A DNA stretch of 64,000 nt, from contig NC_029519.1 of assembly GCF_001577835.2 (NCBI RefSeq), forward strand, positions 41,823,012 through 41,887,011, given 5' to 3'. The position numbers and the translations under genes were made by a program. Below are positions 38,433 through 51,122 of this stretch, piece by piece; the stretch's first letter is position 1; each line of letters opens with the position of its first letter. The notes beneath the pieces were generated by a model that searched no databases, was not told the origin of the DNA, and worked only from the letters and a program-made list of their open reading frames with translations. The stretch comes from Coturnix japonica (Eukaryota; Chordata; Aves; Galliformes; Phasianidae).

Positions 38433-38545
38433 GTCATAGAATCATCGAATCAAAGGATGGTTGGGCAGAAAGGACCTTAAAGCCAGCCCCAAACCCTGCC
38501 ATGGGCTACTTAGCCCTGCCAGGTCAGGCTGCGCAGATGCTCATC
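38433..38545 (-). mobile_element. CR1 3' fragment
   Basis: It begins tcatagaatcatcgaatcaa, then ggatggttgggcagaaagga, and continues through caaaccctgccatgggctac. It lies just upstream of the PPM1K island. Confidence 0.8.
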
Positions 38546-39500
38546 CCGAAACTATAAACGGCTTCTAGATCATTCAAGCAGTTTATTTGTAAACAGATTT
38601 TTGCTGTTCTTTCTGTGCTCCGAGTGAAGGATCTTAAACACAGAACAAAGCCAGCGAGGACAGAACGTTCCCAGCGGCTCCCGCTGTGCTGTTAGCGCTC
38701 TCCATTTATAGCTCGTGAGTGACGCAATGTGAATTTGCCCTTGAACAGTGAAGCGCTGCACATTACAAGCGGCAATACATAAACATTCAGCTGTGCAGCA
38801 TGAAGCACATGAGTGGAAATAAAGCTCGGTGCCCACAGGCAGCAGTGAGGAGCTGCTGCCAGGCGTTGTGTGCTGACACACCTCCTGCTCCTGGCAGAGC
38901 ATAGGAGCGCTGATGGGCGGAGGAGCTGGCACCGCTCAGTGCTGGCTGAGTGCTCTGCACAGCTGGGAGCTGCAGGGCTTCCCCTTTCTTGGACACCCAC
39001 ACGCTCCAGCCCAAAGGGGGAGGAAATGTTTGTGCCTTGGGATTGCTTTGTAGAGTGAGCAAGCACAGCTCTTAACTGAGCACAGCACTTACTCCTCTCT
39101 TGTCCTTTTTTATTGGGTATCCCCTCCTATTGGATGCTTAGGGTCAGCTGTAATATAGTGCCATCAACAGTGTTACGGCTGGAAAATCATTCGCATATTC
39201 ATTAACGTAAAGAAGCAGCACTTCAGCACTCTTCCAAAGCTTTACAGCTATTTACTTACTCTGCCTTGGATTCCTTTTCCTGTTTGCTATGTGGGATTTA
39301 AGGCTCAGCACAGAACTGCCCTTTGCTCTGCCTTGGCTTACCAGATGTCTGTTCTGCATGTGGTGCGCAGTGCCAGGTCCTACCAGTGAGTGACTAAACA
39401 GAATGAAATCAAGGTGTTGCTTTCAGAGCCTGGCAGCTTCCTTGTGCCTGATCCATGCTACAGCCGACGAGTTTAAAGTGTTTAAAGCCCACGCCATTCA
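38546..39500. other. PPM1K upstream flank, non-coding
   Basis: No gene was recognised. The stretch is of mixed composition and contains one C/EBP-ATF composite motif at 38720. Overlapping small ORFs at 38570-39066 on both strands lack recognisable homology. Confidence 0.6.
38720..38728 (+). promoter_or_regulatory. Candidate C/EBP-ATF composite element (CARE-like)
   Basis: TGACGCAAT is a half-CRE fused to a half-C/EBP site, the preferred site of ATF4-C/EBP heterodimers. It lies about 0.5 kb upstream of the PPM1K CpG island. Only the motif is seen; its use is inference. Confidence 0.35.
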
Positions 39501-39532
39501 TCCGCTTCCCTGTGTTATGACACGGAAGCGGA
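39501..39532. promoter_or_regulatory. Inverted ETS-site pair / perfect 9-bp inverted repeat
   Basis: TCCGCTTCC (39501-39509) and GGAAGCGGA (39524-39532) are exact inverted copies. Inside them, GTGT and ACAC pair around a TATG loop. Each arm contains a GGAAG ETS-type core. A YY1-like CCATGTT at 39598-39604 and raised CpG up to about 39830 suggest a promoter-like module. Confidence 0.4.
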
Positions 39533-39925
39533 AGGAAAGGCGCACAGTGCAGGGCAGTGCTGGGGGTGGTAGTCCTGAGCAACCCCAGTGCCGTCGGCCA
39601 TGTTGGGCGGCAGGGAAGTGTAATTTTCCAGAGTACATCTGTCACTTTTAGGGCCAGGTGGCGAAACGCAGTCTTTCCTACAGTCTTTCCTACTGTGGCA
39701 GAGCCGGAACGAGCCGATTTATGTATATTTTTAGCTGTTCTCCGAGGGGCCGTCCGGTCGGAGCGCTGAGGGCGCGCTCCTGCCGCCCGTTGACTGGAAG
39801 GAGGTACTGCAGCAGCTGCTGCACGACTGATGGGGCCCCCAGGCGTCGGCATGAAGCACTGCACTTGGGCTGCCATCTCTACAGCTTGCTCCTGTGTAGA
39901 GCTTCACTTCCATGCCAAGGCAGAA

Positions 39926-39997
39926 CTAGGCAGGGGGGTTGGAACTACATGATCCTTGAGGTCCCTTCCAACCCGGGTCATTCTGTGATTCTGTGAA
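39926..39997 (+). mobile_element. CR1 3' tail
   Basis: It is in + orientation: ggttggaactacatgatcct, ttgaggtcccttccaacccg, and the terminal attctgtgattctgtga repeat. Confidence 0.88.
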
Positions 39998-40811
39998 AGG
40001 CTTGTTTTGTCGCTACAGCAGGCGAGAGAAATGGGGCTAAACTGCATGTTTAGGCTGTAGGATTTCCACCATTGGAGGGCTATTCAGATTTGTGTCACAG
40101 ACAGCTGAGACAGGTCTTTCTCTTCCCAACAGGCTCTTTGAGATGTGCTCTTTGCGATATCTATCTTTGAGTGTGGTGAGGTTCTCCATACCATCATAGC
40201 TGCAGATCTCGCTGCTGCAGAAGCCTGCAGGTAAATGAGAACTAAAGAAGGAGATGAAAAATGTGACTAATGCAAGATTGTATTGCAAAGCCTATTTATA
40301 AATGTATAATAGTTGGGTAAATTCATTTCTGGGTGTTTTGTATAGGGAAAAAAATTCCTACCAGATGCACACCATTTGTGTGATGGGAAGATTTAGGAAC
40401 TGTGTAAAGCAGAGTAAAGTCAATGTAAAGTGGATGTAAACCCAGTGAGATATGGGTGGATAGTCTTTAGTTAGCAGACTTTGCAATGACTTGTGCTAGC
40501 AAGAAAGGATGCTTCATGGAGAAGTGTTTGGGCAAAATGAAATATGAGTTATATCCTGAGGTCATGGAGAGCTCACAGAGTTCCCAGAGTTCTCCAGCTC
40601 CTTCTAGAGCTTCAGGGCTTGAGCTCTGCGTCAGTCCAATGTTTCTCTTCTACGCTCTGTACCGAGGACATTCCCAGCACTATCAGTCTTACAGAGGGCA
40701 AAACAAACTCTTATTCCCCAGCTCTTTCTCTTCCTCCTACCTGTTCAGTGTTGCTCCATCCACACATAAAATACAATTGAGCTACTCTGACAGAAAATAG
40801 ATTTCTAATTC

Positions 40812-40813
40812 TT

Positions 40814-40858
<45 letters not shown>

Positions 40859-40860
40859 TT
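40812..40860. repeat. (TTTA)n microsatellite
   Basis: About eleven tetranucleotide units, nearly perfect, followed by a degenerate T-rich end. Confidence 0.93.
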
Positions 40861-43800
40861 TTTTAAATGACCCAGAGGTTCTGTTCAGGTCTTGCTTACA
40901 GCTTTGTCAAGGGCTTTACTAAGAGGTTATAGCTAAGAGGTGGTGACTTCTCTGTAAGTTGCGTTTACCTGATTTTCAAAAGTCAGCAGTTTCAACTTTT
41001 TTGAGCCAGTTTTCAGAGCCACCCTTGACTATGGAGTTATGAATGAGCTTGAAATGTGGGTGACGAGAGGCAAAGACAAATAACTTTCCCCTTGAACACA
41101 AGACAGAGAACCAAATTGTATTGTCTGGAAAATACCATGTTCTTCTAGATGGCCCACTGGGTGCCTATAAAAATTGCTTGTTCAGACCTTCTCTTTGGTA
41201 GGAACAGTAATGACGGGGTCTAAGTTTTTCTGGAGGTGTGTTTTACTTTCTTACCTACTGGGTCCAGCTGCATATTTCAAGCAGTATAAACTTGACATTT
41301 TCTGGCTCAATTTCTGGCACAAGTGAAATGCCGTTATTAAACAAGCTTTTGCCCTACAGTGCTGGTGTTATGTGTGTTCACTAGATGCTGATTAATTTAG
41401 AACCCATGTCCCTCTGAAAAACAATTCTCCTAAAATGGCTTTCTGTTTTTTTAAAGTCTTCCCTCTAATTCATATTCATGAGATAGAGCCCTTTGGGTCG
41501 TGTGTTAATATTCATATGATGAACCTCATAGCTAAAGAAGATTAAATTTGGATCTGTTAATAAAGAAGTATAAAGACTAAAGTAAAATCTCCAAAGATGC
41601 CGTTATCTTCCCTAAAAGTGCGTGTTGCTGTACATACGTTGATGCTGAGCAAGAGAACAATATGAAATGAGTAAATGCTGCCATTTAGACCATCATATCC
41701 ACAGGAGAGATTTGAGCATGTGCCCAGAGATTCTCCTTTTGGGAAGATATCTGGTTTACTGGGCACTTTGGGTGCTTTGTGGTATTGTCAAAGAAATAAG
41801 GATTTGGCTAAAAGTACCATCAAGTAAACGTGTGTGGATGAGATTATGCTACTGGATAAAACACCGAGCATTCAACAGCTGGAGGCTATTTAAATTAATT
41901 GATCAAATGGTTACCTGTTAGCTACTTTTGCATTTCTTTTGCCATGTAGTACTTTCTTTGGGTCAAATCAGATATCCAGAAACAAATAGTAGGTGCTTCC
42001 ATCCCCTTAATTACTTATATTATGAAAATTCTTTATAATAAGATGATACGATATTTTGCATGGCAGATCTGCTCTCAGTCAGGGAACATGATTTTGCACC
42101 AATTTTATCTTCATTAAATTAGTGACTTCAGGCTTTACAGCCAAGATGCATTTAGATTGCTGACACCCGCTGAGGTTTAAAGCTCTCCAGCAGCTTTTTA
42201 TATTATATAAAACAATGATAGTCCCCACAGCAGCCCTGATTTGAAGAGGACTCTGCTGCTACTGTCCTAGTACAGGGCTGTGATCAGGTGATATGAGGCA
42301 GGAATGTGGGCTTGGTGCTGGAGCAGGGTGGGGGCACTCACACTCATTCCTGGTGCTGCAGTGGCAAGGGGTCTGACACAGACAGTAACATTGCTGTGTA
42401 CTTCTAGCTAGATCCAAAATAAGCTGTTTGTCCTTCTGAACATTTGTGCATTGCTATAATTGATGTTTTTATTGTCACTACAAGAATTTCTTTGTTTTCT
42501 TTACAGAATACATATTCTATAGTACTCAGTAGTAGAGTAACAGTACTACTATATAGTACCACACATGCTATAGGGAGTTTGAGCTTGGATGATGGCAGTG
42601 TATGGAGACTTAGGGGAGAGAGAGAGAGAGACTCTATGTTTTAAGTGCTCTTTCACTCTGTAGTGCTGTGGTACTGAGTCTTCTCAGTACTTAGTATGAC
42701 AGTAACCAATCTTAGAGATGGCTAAACTCCTCCTGAGAAAACTTTTCCATAAAAATCATGGGGAAGCAGGCAACAAAGCAGGCTAAATTCAGCATTACAA
42801 CACGGCAAAGTTGTGAGCTTATCAGTTTGGGATGATAAGTCAGAAAACTGAGGCAATCTTTGCAGGCTTTTGCGCTACTCCTGGGGGAACACCGAAGTCA
42901 TACAAGAAATTATTACTGCATTAAAATATCCTCCAAAAGACCAAAGTGACATTTAAAGTAACTCGAGTTGCTCTTTGATTTTGTCTTTCTGCGATTTCCC
43001 TTGACTCGTTAACAAATGATTTAATTAATGAAAGGTCTTGATTGTAATTTCTGTTTCCATATGTGGATATGGAATCTTTGGCTTACCCATAAAGCAGCTA
43101 CTAAGTGCTGCTATCATTAACAGCAGAGAATATATCTATATACAGAGGCCACATTCAATCAGTTGCCCCCTTTAATCCATCATTGCCTTCCCACTGCCTT
43201 GGCCGTATGCCTGCTGCTCACTCCTCTCATTCTCAAGCTCCCAGATCCAAAAGTGTTCATCATAGACATGCTTGGACTTCATGTCACAATCCAAGCATTT
43301 TTCTCCATTCCTCCTCCATGCAATTGTGTCTGCCTCTGAGAGGAAACACTGATGTGCTAGTAGCTTCATTGATACTTTGTAGCTTTTAGTAGCTAATTCA
43401 TATGTGTTCGATGTCTTTCAATTACTGTTGCTGCTTTCTACTCACTTGTTGGTCCTGCATCAATGTACAGGGCCTCTATGAAAGGCTACGCAGTGACCTG
43501 TCTCAGTGGCTTGAATTAATCTCATGGATTTCCATATTTCTGTAGGAAATATCTTTTGTCCCATTTTCAAGGGAATAGATGACATTTTATATTGCCCTAA
43601 TAAATTAAACCTTCTTAAGCTTTTCCATCACACCATCCATCACAGTTTGCTTGTTTGCTGGTCTCTAGATAGATTTTCATCTGATACACCAAAGGCAGAT
43701 ATGGGAAGACATAGTTTAGTAATGTCAACATAGATATCCTTCTATCTCTTCTATTTCTTTGCTCCTCTTCCCCTTTTGCCTGTGTGGAATATGGTGACCT

Positions 43801-44048
43801 GGAAATGCCTTCTCAATACCTTATACCTTGCAACAGAATGAGGTTTATGAAGTTGTTTAGCTTTGCAAAGGGATGGAGAGCCATAGCTCCGCTACCATCA
43901 GCATCATATGTTCTCTTTGCTTTGTGATGTGAGCTCTTCTGTCAAGGGTGCTTTCCTCAAGTAAAATGAGGAACGCTATCAAATTCAGAATTGCCAAAGG
44001 AATGAGGGATGAACGCAGCTGTAAAGGACGCCGTTCATCCTCAGAACG

Positions 44049-44062
44049 CCACTAGGTGGCAG
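44049..44062 (+). promoter_or_regulatory. Candidate CTCF binding site
   Basis: CCACTAGGTGGCAG fits every position of the CTCF core consensus CCASYAGRKGGCRS, in + orientation. It lies about 6 kb upstream of the PPM1K island in sequence without recognised repeats. Occupancy is not visible from sequence. Confidence 0.5.
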
Positions 44063-47000
44063 CTTGGCTTGCTGCTCTTGTTTTTTTGCTGGGTAACAGC
44101 CTGTTTGTACAATATGCAAACTGGATACTCTCAGAAACTGGGAAGTTGATTTAAAAAATGCATGCACCTAGAGCAATAACACAGCAAATCTCTATGTGAG
44201 TACCTGTATCCAAAAGCAAACCTCTTTTATTCTGTGGTGGTGTGAAGCTCATGCTTATTTATCTGGAGAACAGAACAGATTATACTAGCTAGATAATGTC
44301 CTATGTATTGCCACACCAAGATTTGAGTTATTCTGTGCCTGTTGCTCAAAATTTCTCCTGGCTATGTTTTCCCAAGTGAGTGTACACAAGCTCTGTACTT
44401 CATGGAGACAATATCTGCTAAATAAGATGTCTACAAGGGCAGTAGGGAGTTCAGAAGAATTGATAAAGGAACAGTCAGAAACCCAGGTCTGCGTGGAAGA
44501 GGCTTTTCTGAACAGTTTGTGCTTTCAGTATTAGTAGTCCCTCATTCAGCTTCTGATGTTAGCAGAGCAATGCAAGAGAGTTATTTAAATGTTCTACCTA
44601 GAAATAAAAATGAGGATACCTGATATGGAGTCATCTAAAGGTACAGAGGCAGTTGTGTTGCCTTATTATAAGGTACATTATTGCTCAAACAGAAAGAATG
44701 CCGTTGGTGGGTTTTCTTGTGTTACCTTTGTAAAGGTGGAGTTCATGTCCCTTGAAGGATGGGCTGAAGAACCAAAATTACCCCTAGAAACAAAAGCTAG
44801 ATCATAAGAGGCAGTTACCTACACCTAGAGGAGGTCTTATATGGAACTGAGAAGACAAAGTTTAACTTCATTTGTAAACAAGGAATGTTCAAGAAAAACA
44901 TCTAATCCTATTAGAAAAAAAATATTTTTCTTTTTTTATTTTGGTCAAAGCCATTCACTTTGCCCTCTTTGGTTTGCATTTGCATGTAGCAGATTCTCAG
45001 GTTGTTGCCGCTCTTTACTGTAAATGGAGTGCATAAAGCTTAATTTCTTAAGCACAAGTTGTCTTTGTTTAGCTCCAGCCCACTCCTCCACTTTGCCAAC
45101 TCCTAAGGATACTTATCAATTTTCAGAGCCTCCGGACAGGAAACTTAATCAGGCTTGATATTTTGATTCTTCTGTCTTCCCCTCCCTTCTCTCTCTTTCT
45201 CTCTCATGCTCATCAGCAGCAGATCTCTGCTGTGTGGGAACAGTGGGCTGACTTCCCAATGGTCTGATGTAAGTTGTTTGGCAGGCACTGGTGTTCCCAG
45301 GCTCCTTTAGCTTTGATAGTTCTCTGTGGTAGCTCCACAGGTTTCTTTTGCACTGAACGTTATCCACCTTCCCTGCACTTGTCAGGGGTCTCTCCAAAGT
45401 CTCACTCACTTCCTATGGCAGTGAGCAGTTCTAACAGATCACTGACTCTATCATGAGGAACACCAGTGCTCTGAGATCTTCCCCTGCCTTTGTATTTCAG
45501 TGGGCAAGTTAGGCCACAGTAGCTAAGAGTACTGTCTGAAATTTTTGATTCAGACACTCCAATGAGTGAAGCAGAGCTTTCCTTCATTTGGCTGTGGAGA
45601 CAATTACCCCATGTAGTACTTACTGTTAACACCTCTCTGCCCTTTGCTACCCCAGGTGAAATTGCTCTCTGAATAATCTCTCCTTCTGGCTTTCTAGTTA
45701 TTTCTCTTCAAACAAATCAGCTCTCTGATGCTGCTTTTCTTTGACTTTCATCAGGCAGTTGGCTGAAGAAACACTCTGAGAAACGAGGAGAGAAAGGATG
45801 TGTTTTTTGCTAATCACCTGTTCAGTCAAAAACCTTCAGTCTGCTAAGCGTCATGTATTTCAGTGAGACATGTAGAAAGTACATTTTAAATTGGATTAGT
45901 TTTTGTTTTTTCAACAAAGTGATTGGCATCTTCTTGTGACTTCACAGGGTGCTTTGCTTATTGTGGGTTTCTAATTCCACACCCCGCCTCCCCACCAATT
46001 CACAACTGCTCATGCACGCATAAAGCAGCCTATTAATTTTAGTATTGACATTCACACTGATGTTGTTAGGATTCTGCCAGACTTGGTTATAAACCCACAC
46101 CTGCCTCCTACTGCTGTAGACAAGTTTGGCAGCAAAGATTGCAAAATGAGCACATTCTTTTTCGCAAGCATGTGTGTGCACAACTGTTTTCAGGTAATGG
46201 AAAAAGGATCGTGAAAAATGGGAAAAGTTGCTTTGGTAATCCCATAATTCAGCAATGGCTTGTACTAAAGATGAGGCATTATTTATATCTGGATTAGAAA
46301 GTCATGGGGTGTTTGGCATTCAGAGAATTAGCTAGACACCTCCTAATTGTGATTTAGAAATAGTTATTTATGAACAGTCACCTAGTTTAATAAGCTGCAA
46401 GCAGAGCACTCTGCATTGCCATTTCTTACTGAATTGACACGGGTTTCAGTGGCCACTCAGTGCTCTTGGCTCAGCTGCTCTAAAAACGTGGTTGCTGAAT
46501 GCAGGGACATATGTTCTGCATAGCTTGGGGCTTCACCATTACTCTGTCTTTGTGGGGCATCTTGAACTCTTTCTGTTTTTAGCAAAAAACTGATTTTTGA
46601 CAAGTCCGTATGAGAACAGCTGTTTTGTGCTGAAAATGACCTTGTAGTTGTCATCATTTACCCTCCCAGGGTGACATGCTCCTTCACTTGCCACCCTTTC
46701 TCTGTTGTTCTAAGTTCTCTGCACTTTACATCAGAGTCACAATGGCCTCTTGGAGGAAAGGATGTGGAGAAAACACTGTTGTTTTTCTTGGCTTTGTATT
46801 TGGAAAGGGCTGAGTGACATCAGCCTAAATGAGTCACCTTCCTCCCCCGAATCAGCAGTCTCAGAAAGATCCTGAAAAATATCCTGCCAAATACTTCAGA
46901 TTTGGTAAAGACATAAATACTTTAAGATGGGTTTGTAACAGGAAGTTTCAGACATATTGTTCTGTAATAAGTGCTGTATTTACAATAGTAGCATCACACA

Positions 47001-47912
47001 GATCTTTACAGAGGAGACTGCATTGATGCTTGGAAGGGTGCGTTACCTTCCTGTTCATGAGGAACATCTTGCTTGAGGGCAATAACTGCTTTTGGTGGAA
47101 CATGAAGCACAGTGTCTTTCCTCAAGATGTGGGGCATAGTTTTATGAACCACGACTTTATCTGCTGGGCTGATTTTCTTAAACCATTCATAGCATTTCCT
47201 ACTTGGATTAAAAAATGATGTGTTGGATGGAGCGAGAAGAAGAGATCAGGATCAGGAAAAGCCAAAGTTCACACACCAAAAGGAGCAGAAGAAATGCTGG
47301 CGGATGGGAAAGTAGCAGATCTGAACATTTATTTTTCTTCCCAATTCTGTGGGCATTTTGGTGTGAGTTTTCAGTCTGCGATTTAACCGCAGAAGACCAA
47401 GGCTGTTTGTGCCTTGCCTACAGCCCTCTAACCAACATCCACACATTGAAATCTTTAATTCCTTGTAGCTTTGATTAGCCAGAGCAATTTATCAAAGAAA
47501 GCAGCTTTTTAGAGAATGTATTTCAAAAATATAGATTAGATGTTCTTTTCCAGGATATTTCTTCTGTTAAAGCTGAGGAATGCCACTCTGCGTGCTACTG
47601 ACTTTGTTTAGTACAGTTATTGTGCAGAGAGGGCTGGATGAAGACATAGAAAATACTAAAAAAAAACCCCAACCATCAGATAAACAATGTTGACAACCAA
47701 TTAGAATAATGCCATATTGCCAGTTCTTGCATTTTGATCGTTACCTTTGGAATTTGATTGGAAACTTTGAGGTGGTGGCTACTCTTCTTAAAGTCTTGGT
47801 TACTGATTTGAGTTAGTTACTTGTCTTAGTTACTTATTTGAGGAGGGTCTCAGAAGGTAGATATTGGGCTTTTTCATATAGACACCTGTAACCATTAGGA
47901 CTGCAGGAAGGT

Positions 47913-47983
47913 ATCATAGTATCATATTCTCATCATAGTCTCGTGCGAGTTGGAAGGGACCTTAGAGATCATCGAGTCCATAG
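47913..47983 (-). mobile_element. CR1 3' tail remnant
   Basis: It starts with repeated atcat units, then gagttggaagggaccttaga and gatcatcgagtcca, in reverse orientation. About 70 bp. Confidence 0.8.
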
Positions 47984-49989
47984 AGTATGATTTGCAAAGT
48001 GATGGTCATTACTTTGGAGGAGAATGGTACATTTCTTTTTGATTTCTGTCATTAGCAATGCAGGCATACATTCAAAACGGATTTGTCTTTGAAGAGGTAC
48101 TGAGGTCTTTAAAGAGGTACTTTGTCTTTAAATGGTACTGAGGCTCACTTCGTAAGGAGATACTCACAAATATTTAGTGGCACCTAGTAGAGAAAACATC
48201 TCAAATCCCTAGGTTCCTAATTCTTTTAGCTGCTGGAAACTTTCAGCCTTTAGATGTTGAATTCAAGGTAACTATGAATAAGGTAGCTTGGAAGTAGGAC
48301 TTTTATGTGGTGTGAGTCTTGCTTCTGCTTAGTGAATTTTACTTTGAAGACAGCCTTTTTATACTTACCTTGGTAACTAAGGTGATCAAGGTATGCTTCT
48401 CTCTGTATATGGAGCCAGGAGTTGAATGGCTCACCAAAATTCATATTTTGCTTCAAAGGCTCACATTATTTATCCACTTTTCCAAGTAAACTGCATGGAA
48501 AAATGTAAATGAAGCATAAAGCTCTTATGAACTGAGCCCTAAGCATTTTTCTTTTTAGCATATAAACTACTAGTCAGGATGTGATAGGAATGCATTCAAC
48601 ACTTTTTCAAACTGTAATTATGTTTCCCCAGTGAAACTCAAATACTCAATACAGTCCTGCTGCAGCTATACTAGACAGGTAATAATTGGAAAATGTAACT
48701 CAGAAGTTTTATCTCTTACATAGTAAAAGGTAAGGTTACATGCTGCATACAGAAGAGATTATGTTAAGTACGAAAAACTGTGCTATGTTAATTTTACATT
48801 TGTAGACCTGCTCCAGAGCTGTATTTTAAGCTGCTGTTCTGCTTCTTTTCTTTGAAACTGTGCATGGTTTGGGTCCCTGCAGCCGCTGAGGAGAGAACGT
48901 GGGGACAGAGACGCTGCCCAAATGTTCCCTATGAGGAACATAGTTCATAAAGCTACTGCCTCTGACTGTACTGGCGTTGTTTTGCACTTGGTGCCATGAT
49001 GTTCCCTAACAGTTATGACGCTGAGACTCAGCTCATTCATTTTGTGCTATAACCAGGAGAAACTGTAAGCTCTCTCTTTCTTCTAAACTCCAGGAGCCAA
49101 ACTAAACAGGAAGAGGCCTTTTCTCTTCTTGTTGTTGCTGGTAAAACGAGGCTTCTAAACAATGCACCGACTCATAAACTTGGGACCTAACAGGCAACCA
49201 GAAAAAAATAAAAGTTTTGAAGGAGAAATTAACTTACCAACAAGCTAATCCACCCCAGCATTTATGTCTTTCTGTTAAACATACTGCTGATCTAGTAGAG
49301 CTGGATATTGTGAGTGACCTTACACATTTAGGTTATTTTTTCTTGTTGATCCCTGTATCTTCTGGATTACTTGAGAGAACAGGAGGAAGAAATTGACTCT
49401 ACCACCAGCCCTAAGCATAGACCTTATCTAAACTGTCCTGTTGCAGGAAAAATGTAACCTGTCTGGGATTTCCTGTTCTGCTTTATGTGCCTGTGACTTC
49501 CCAGGCATTATATAGTGTTCTGAAGTTATAAATGCTGTGGGTATTGCAGGACAATCCATCCCATATCCTGTTATAACTCCCCTAAGTGTTTCAGTTGGTC
49601 CTATATCTGCCTCACTTTTCTCTCAAGTCCTACTGCTCTGTTCTTTGGGTGGAATGTTCATGATATACCAGAGACACAGCAGGATGAATTTATCTCTCTC
49701 CTTCATCTCTGGGAGTTTCACCCTTCATTGACATCCATCCCTCTCTAGATTTTTAATTGTCTCTCTTGATCTGCACCATGTTCTCTTTCTGAATTTTTAT
49801 TATTGTAGCACAACACACACCTGAGAGGGACTTCTGGCTCTGCAGTTTGCCTATTAACACTCAGATTCTTTATGGCGCTCTCTGGATGTCTTCCTGGCAG
49901 CACCTCTCTGTTTTATCCTAACTTGCTCTTTTGTCACGCTCCTTGGAGCACATTAGCAAAGAGGGGATGATTGCTGCATACCTATCCCA
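47984..49989. other. Non-coding stretch
   Basis: It contains a degenerate short tandem repeat at 48083-48143. The part after about 49500 may be old retroelement sequence flanking the integrase fossil, but I cannot support specific parts. Nothing else was recognised. Confidence 0.5.
48083..48143. repeat. Three-copy degenerate tandem repeat (about 20 bp unit)
   Basis: The unit resembles gtctttaaagaggtactgag and occurs three times with small differences and spacing changes. Confidence 0.8.
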
Positions 49990-50520
49990 TTTGCCTGACC
50001 TGTAACATTGGCCATCATATATAAACCGGCCCTGCAGCACATCCCAAAGCCTGGGGACCTTTTACTAATCTGCAGACAGATTTCATCCCAGTGCCTATGT
50101 GCTTGTAATTGTTGACACATTTGCAGGCTGGGCTGAAGCTTATTCCTACAAACGTGCTTATGCCATTACAGTAGTCAAGAAACTTCAAAAGAGACTTGGT
50201 ATGCTGATTTGGCATTCCTGTTACAATGGTAGTGCGTGAGGCACTCATTTAACAAGACAAGTGATTAAAGATATTTGCAAAACTTTAAGTGTTAAGCAGC
50301 ACCTGCATTATGCCTACCATCCTCAATCCAGCAGTGCACTAGAAAGAATAAAGTCTGGCCTGACAAGGAATTGTGCTAAGATGTGAAGAAACAGGACTGA
50401 AATGGCCAGATGCAGTGCTGCTAGCATTGTATGTACATAGCACAGCGGATGGGAAACATCAGCTTTCTCTTCATTAGATCCCCATGAGGTGGCCTATGCT
50501 GTATATTTTCCTCACTCACC
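49990..50520 (+). mobile_element. Endogenous retrovirus fossil: pol integrase segment, class I (gammaretrovirus-like)
   Basis: The + strand carries a recognisable integrase core: the VDTFAGWAEAY motif at about 50111-50143 and later matches to conserved integrase blocks as far as the segment before the pol end. The VDTF-GW-EAY form points to class I (gamma/epsilon-like) elements. No LTRs, gag or env were recognised nearby. It is an isolated, clearly broken, old fragment with several disabling changes. Boundaries are approximate. Confidence 0.7.
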
Positions 50521-50815
50521 ACCAAAAGCACTGCATAAATGTGATTTTTTTATTTAAAAAAGTAGTCATGTCAGATTTTCCTGCCTACTGTATTTAATTT
50601 CAGACTCACTGTTGTAGTCTGATTTCCTATCATCATTTAAGAAAATACCAGATATTGGTGCACAAAATATGTTGTAAACTCTTCTCAGCTGTTGAGGATG
50701 CTTGATGCTCTGTAAAGGAGAAAGAGCAAGGAGCCATAGGTGATGTCTGGCAGAGCAGGCGTCTCACCAGCCAGGGATCAGCCTACAGCGACCAAGCAAG
50801 GTGAGCAGGCCTACG

Positions 50816-51122
50816 TCATAGAATCATAGAACTGTAGAATGGCTTGGGCTGGGAGGGACCTCTTGGATCACAAAGCTCCAACCCCTGTGCCACAGGCAGG
50901 GCCACCAACCTCCACTAGACCAGGCTGCCCAGGGCCCCATCCAACCTGGCCTTGAACACCTCTGGGGACAGGACATCCATGACCTCTGTGGGCAGCCTGT
51001 TCCAGGAGCTCAACACTTGTGGTAAATACTTCCCCCTGATATCTAACCTACATCTTCCCTCCTTCAACTTACAACCATTTCCCCTTGTCCTGCTGTTATC
51101 TACCATGCTATTATCATCTGGG
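50816..51122 (-). mobile_element. CR1 LINE 3' fragment (about 305 bp)
   Basis: It begins tcatagaatcatagaactgt and runs through the standard CR1 tail. The - strand encodes the ORF2 C-terminus: SRTRGNGCKLKEGRCRLDIR, then WNRLPTEVMDV and FKARLDGALGSLV with no stop in this piece, so it is relatively young. Confidence 0.95.

Larger units (their letters stand above)
39998..47912. other. Gene-poor stretch upstream of PPM1K
   Basis: No exon, RNA gene or sizeable mobile element was recognised. It contains the (TTTA)n repeat, a short GA run near 42617-42632, a CTCF-type motif at 44049, and AT-rich patches with homeodomain-type TAAT cores near 43010-43040. ORFs here are all under about 110 codons and unrecognised. 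Confidence 0.6.
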
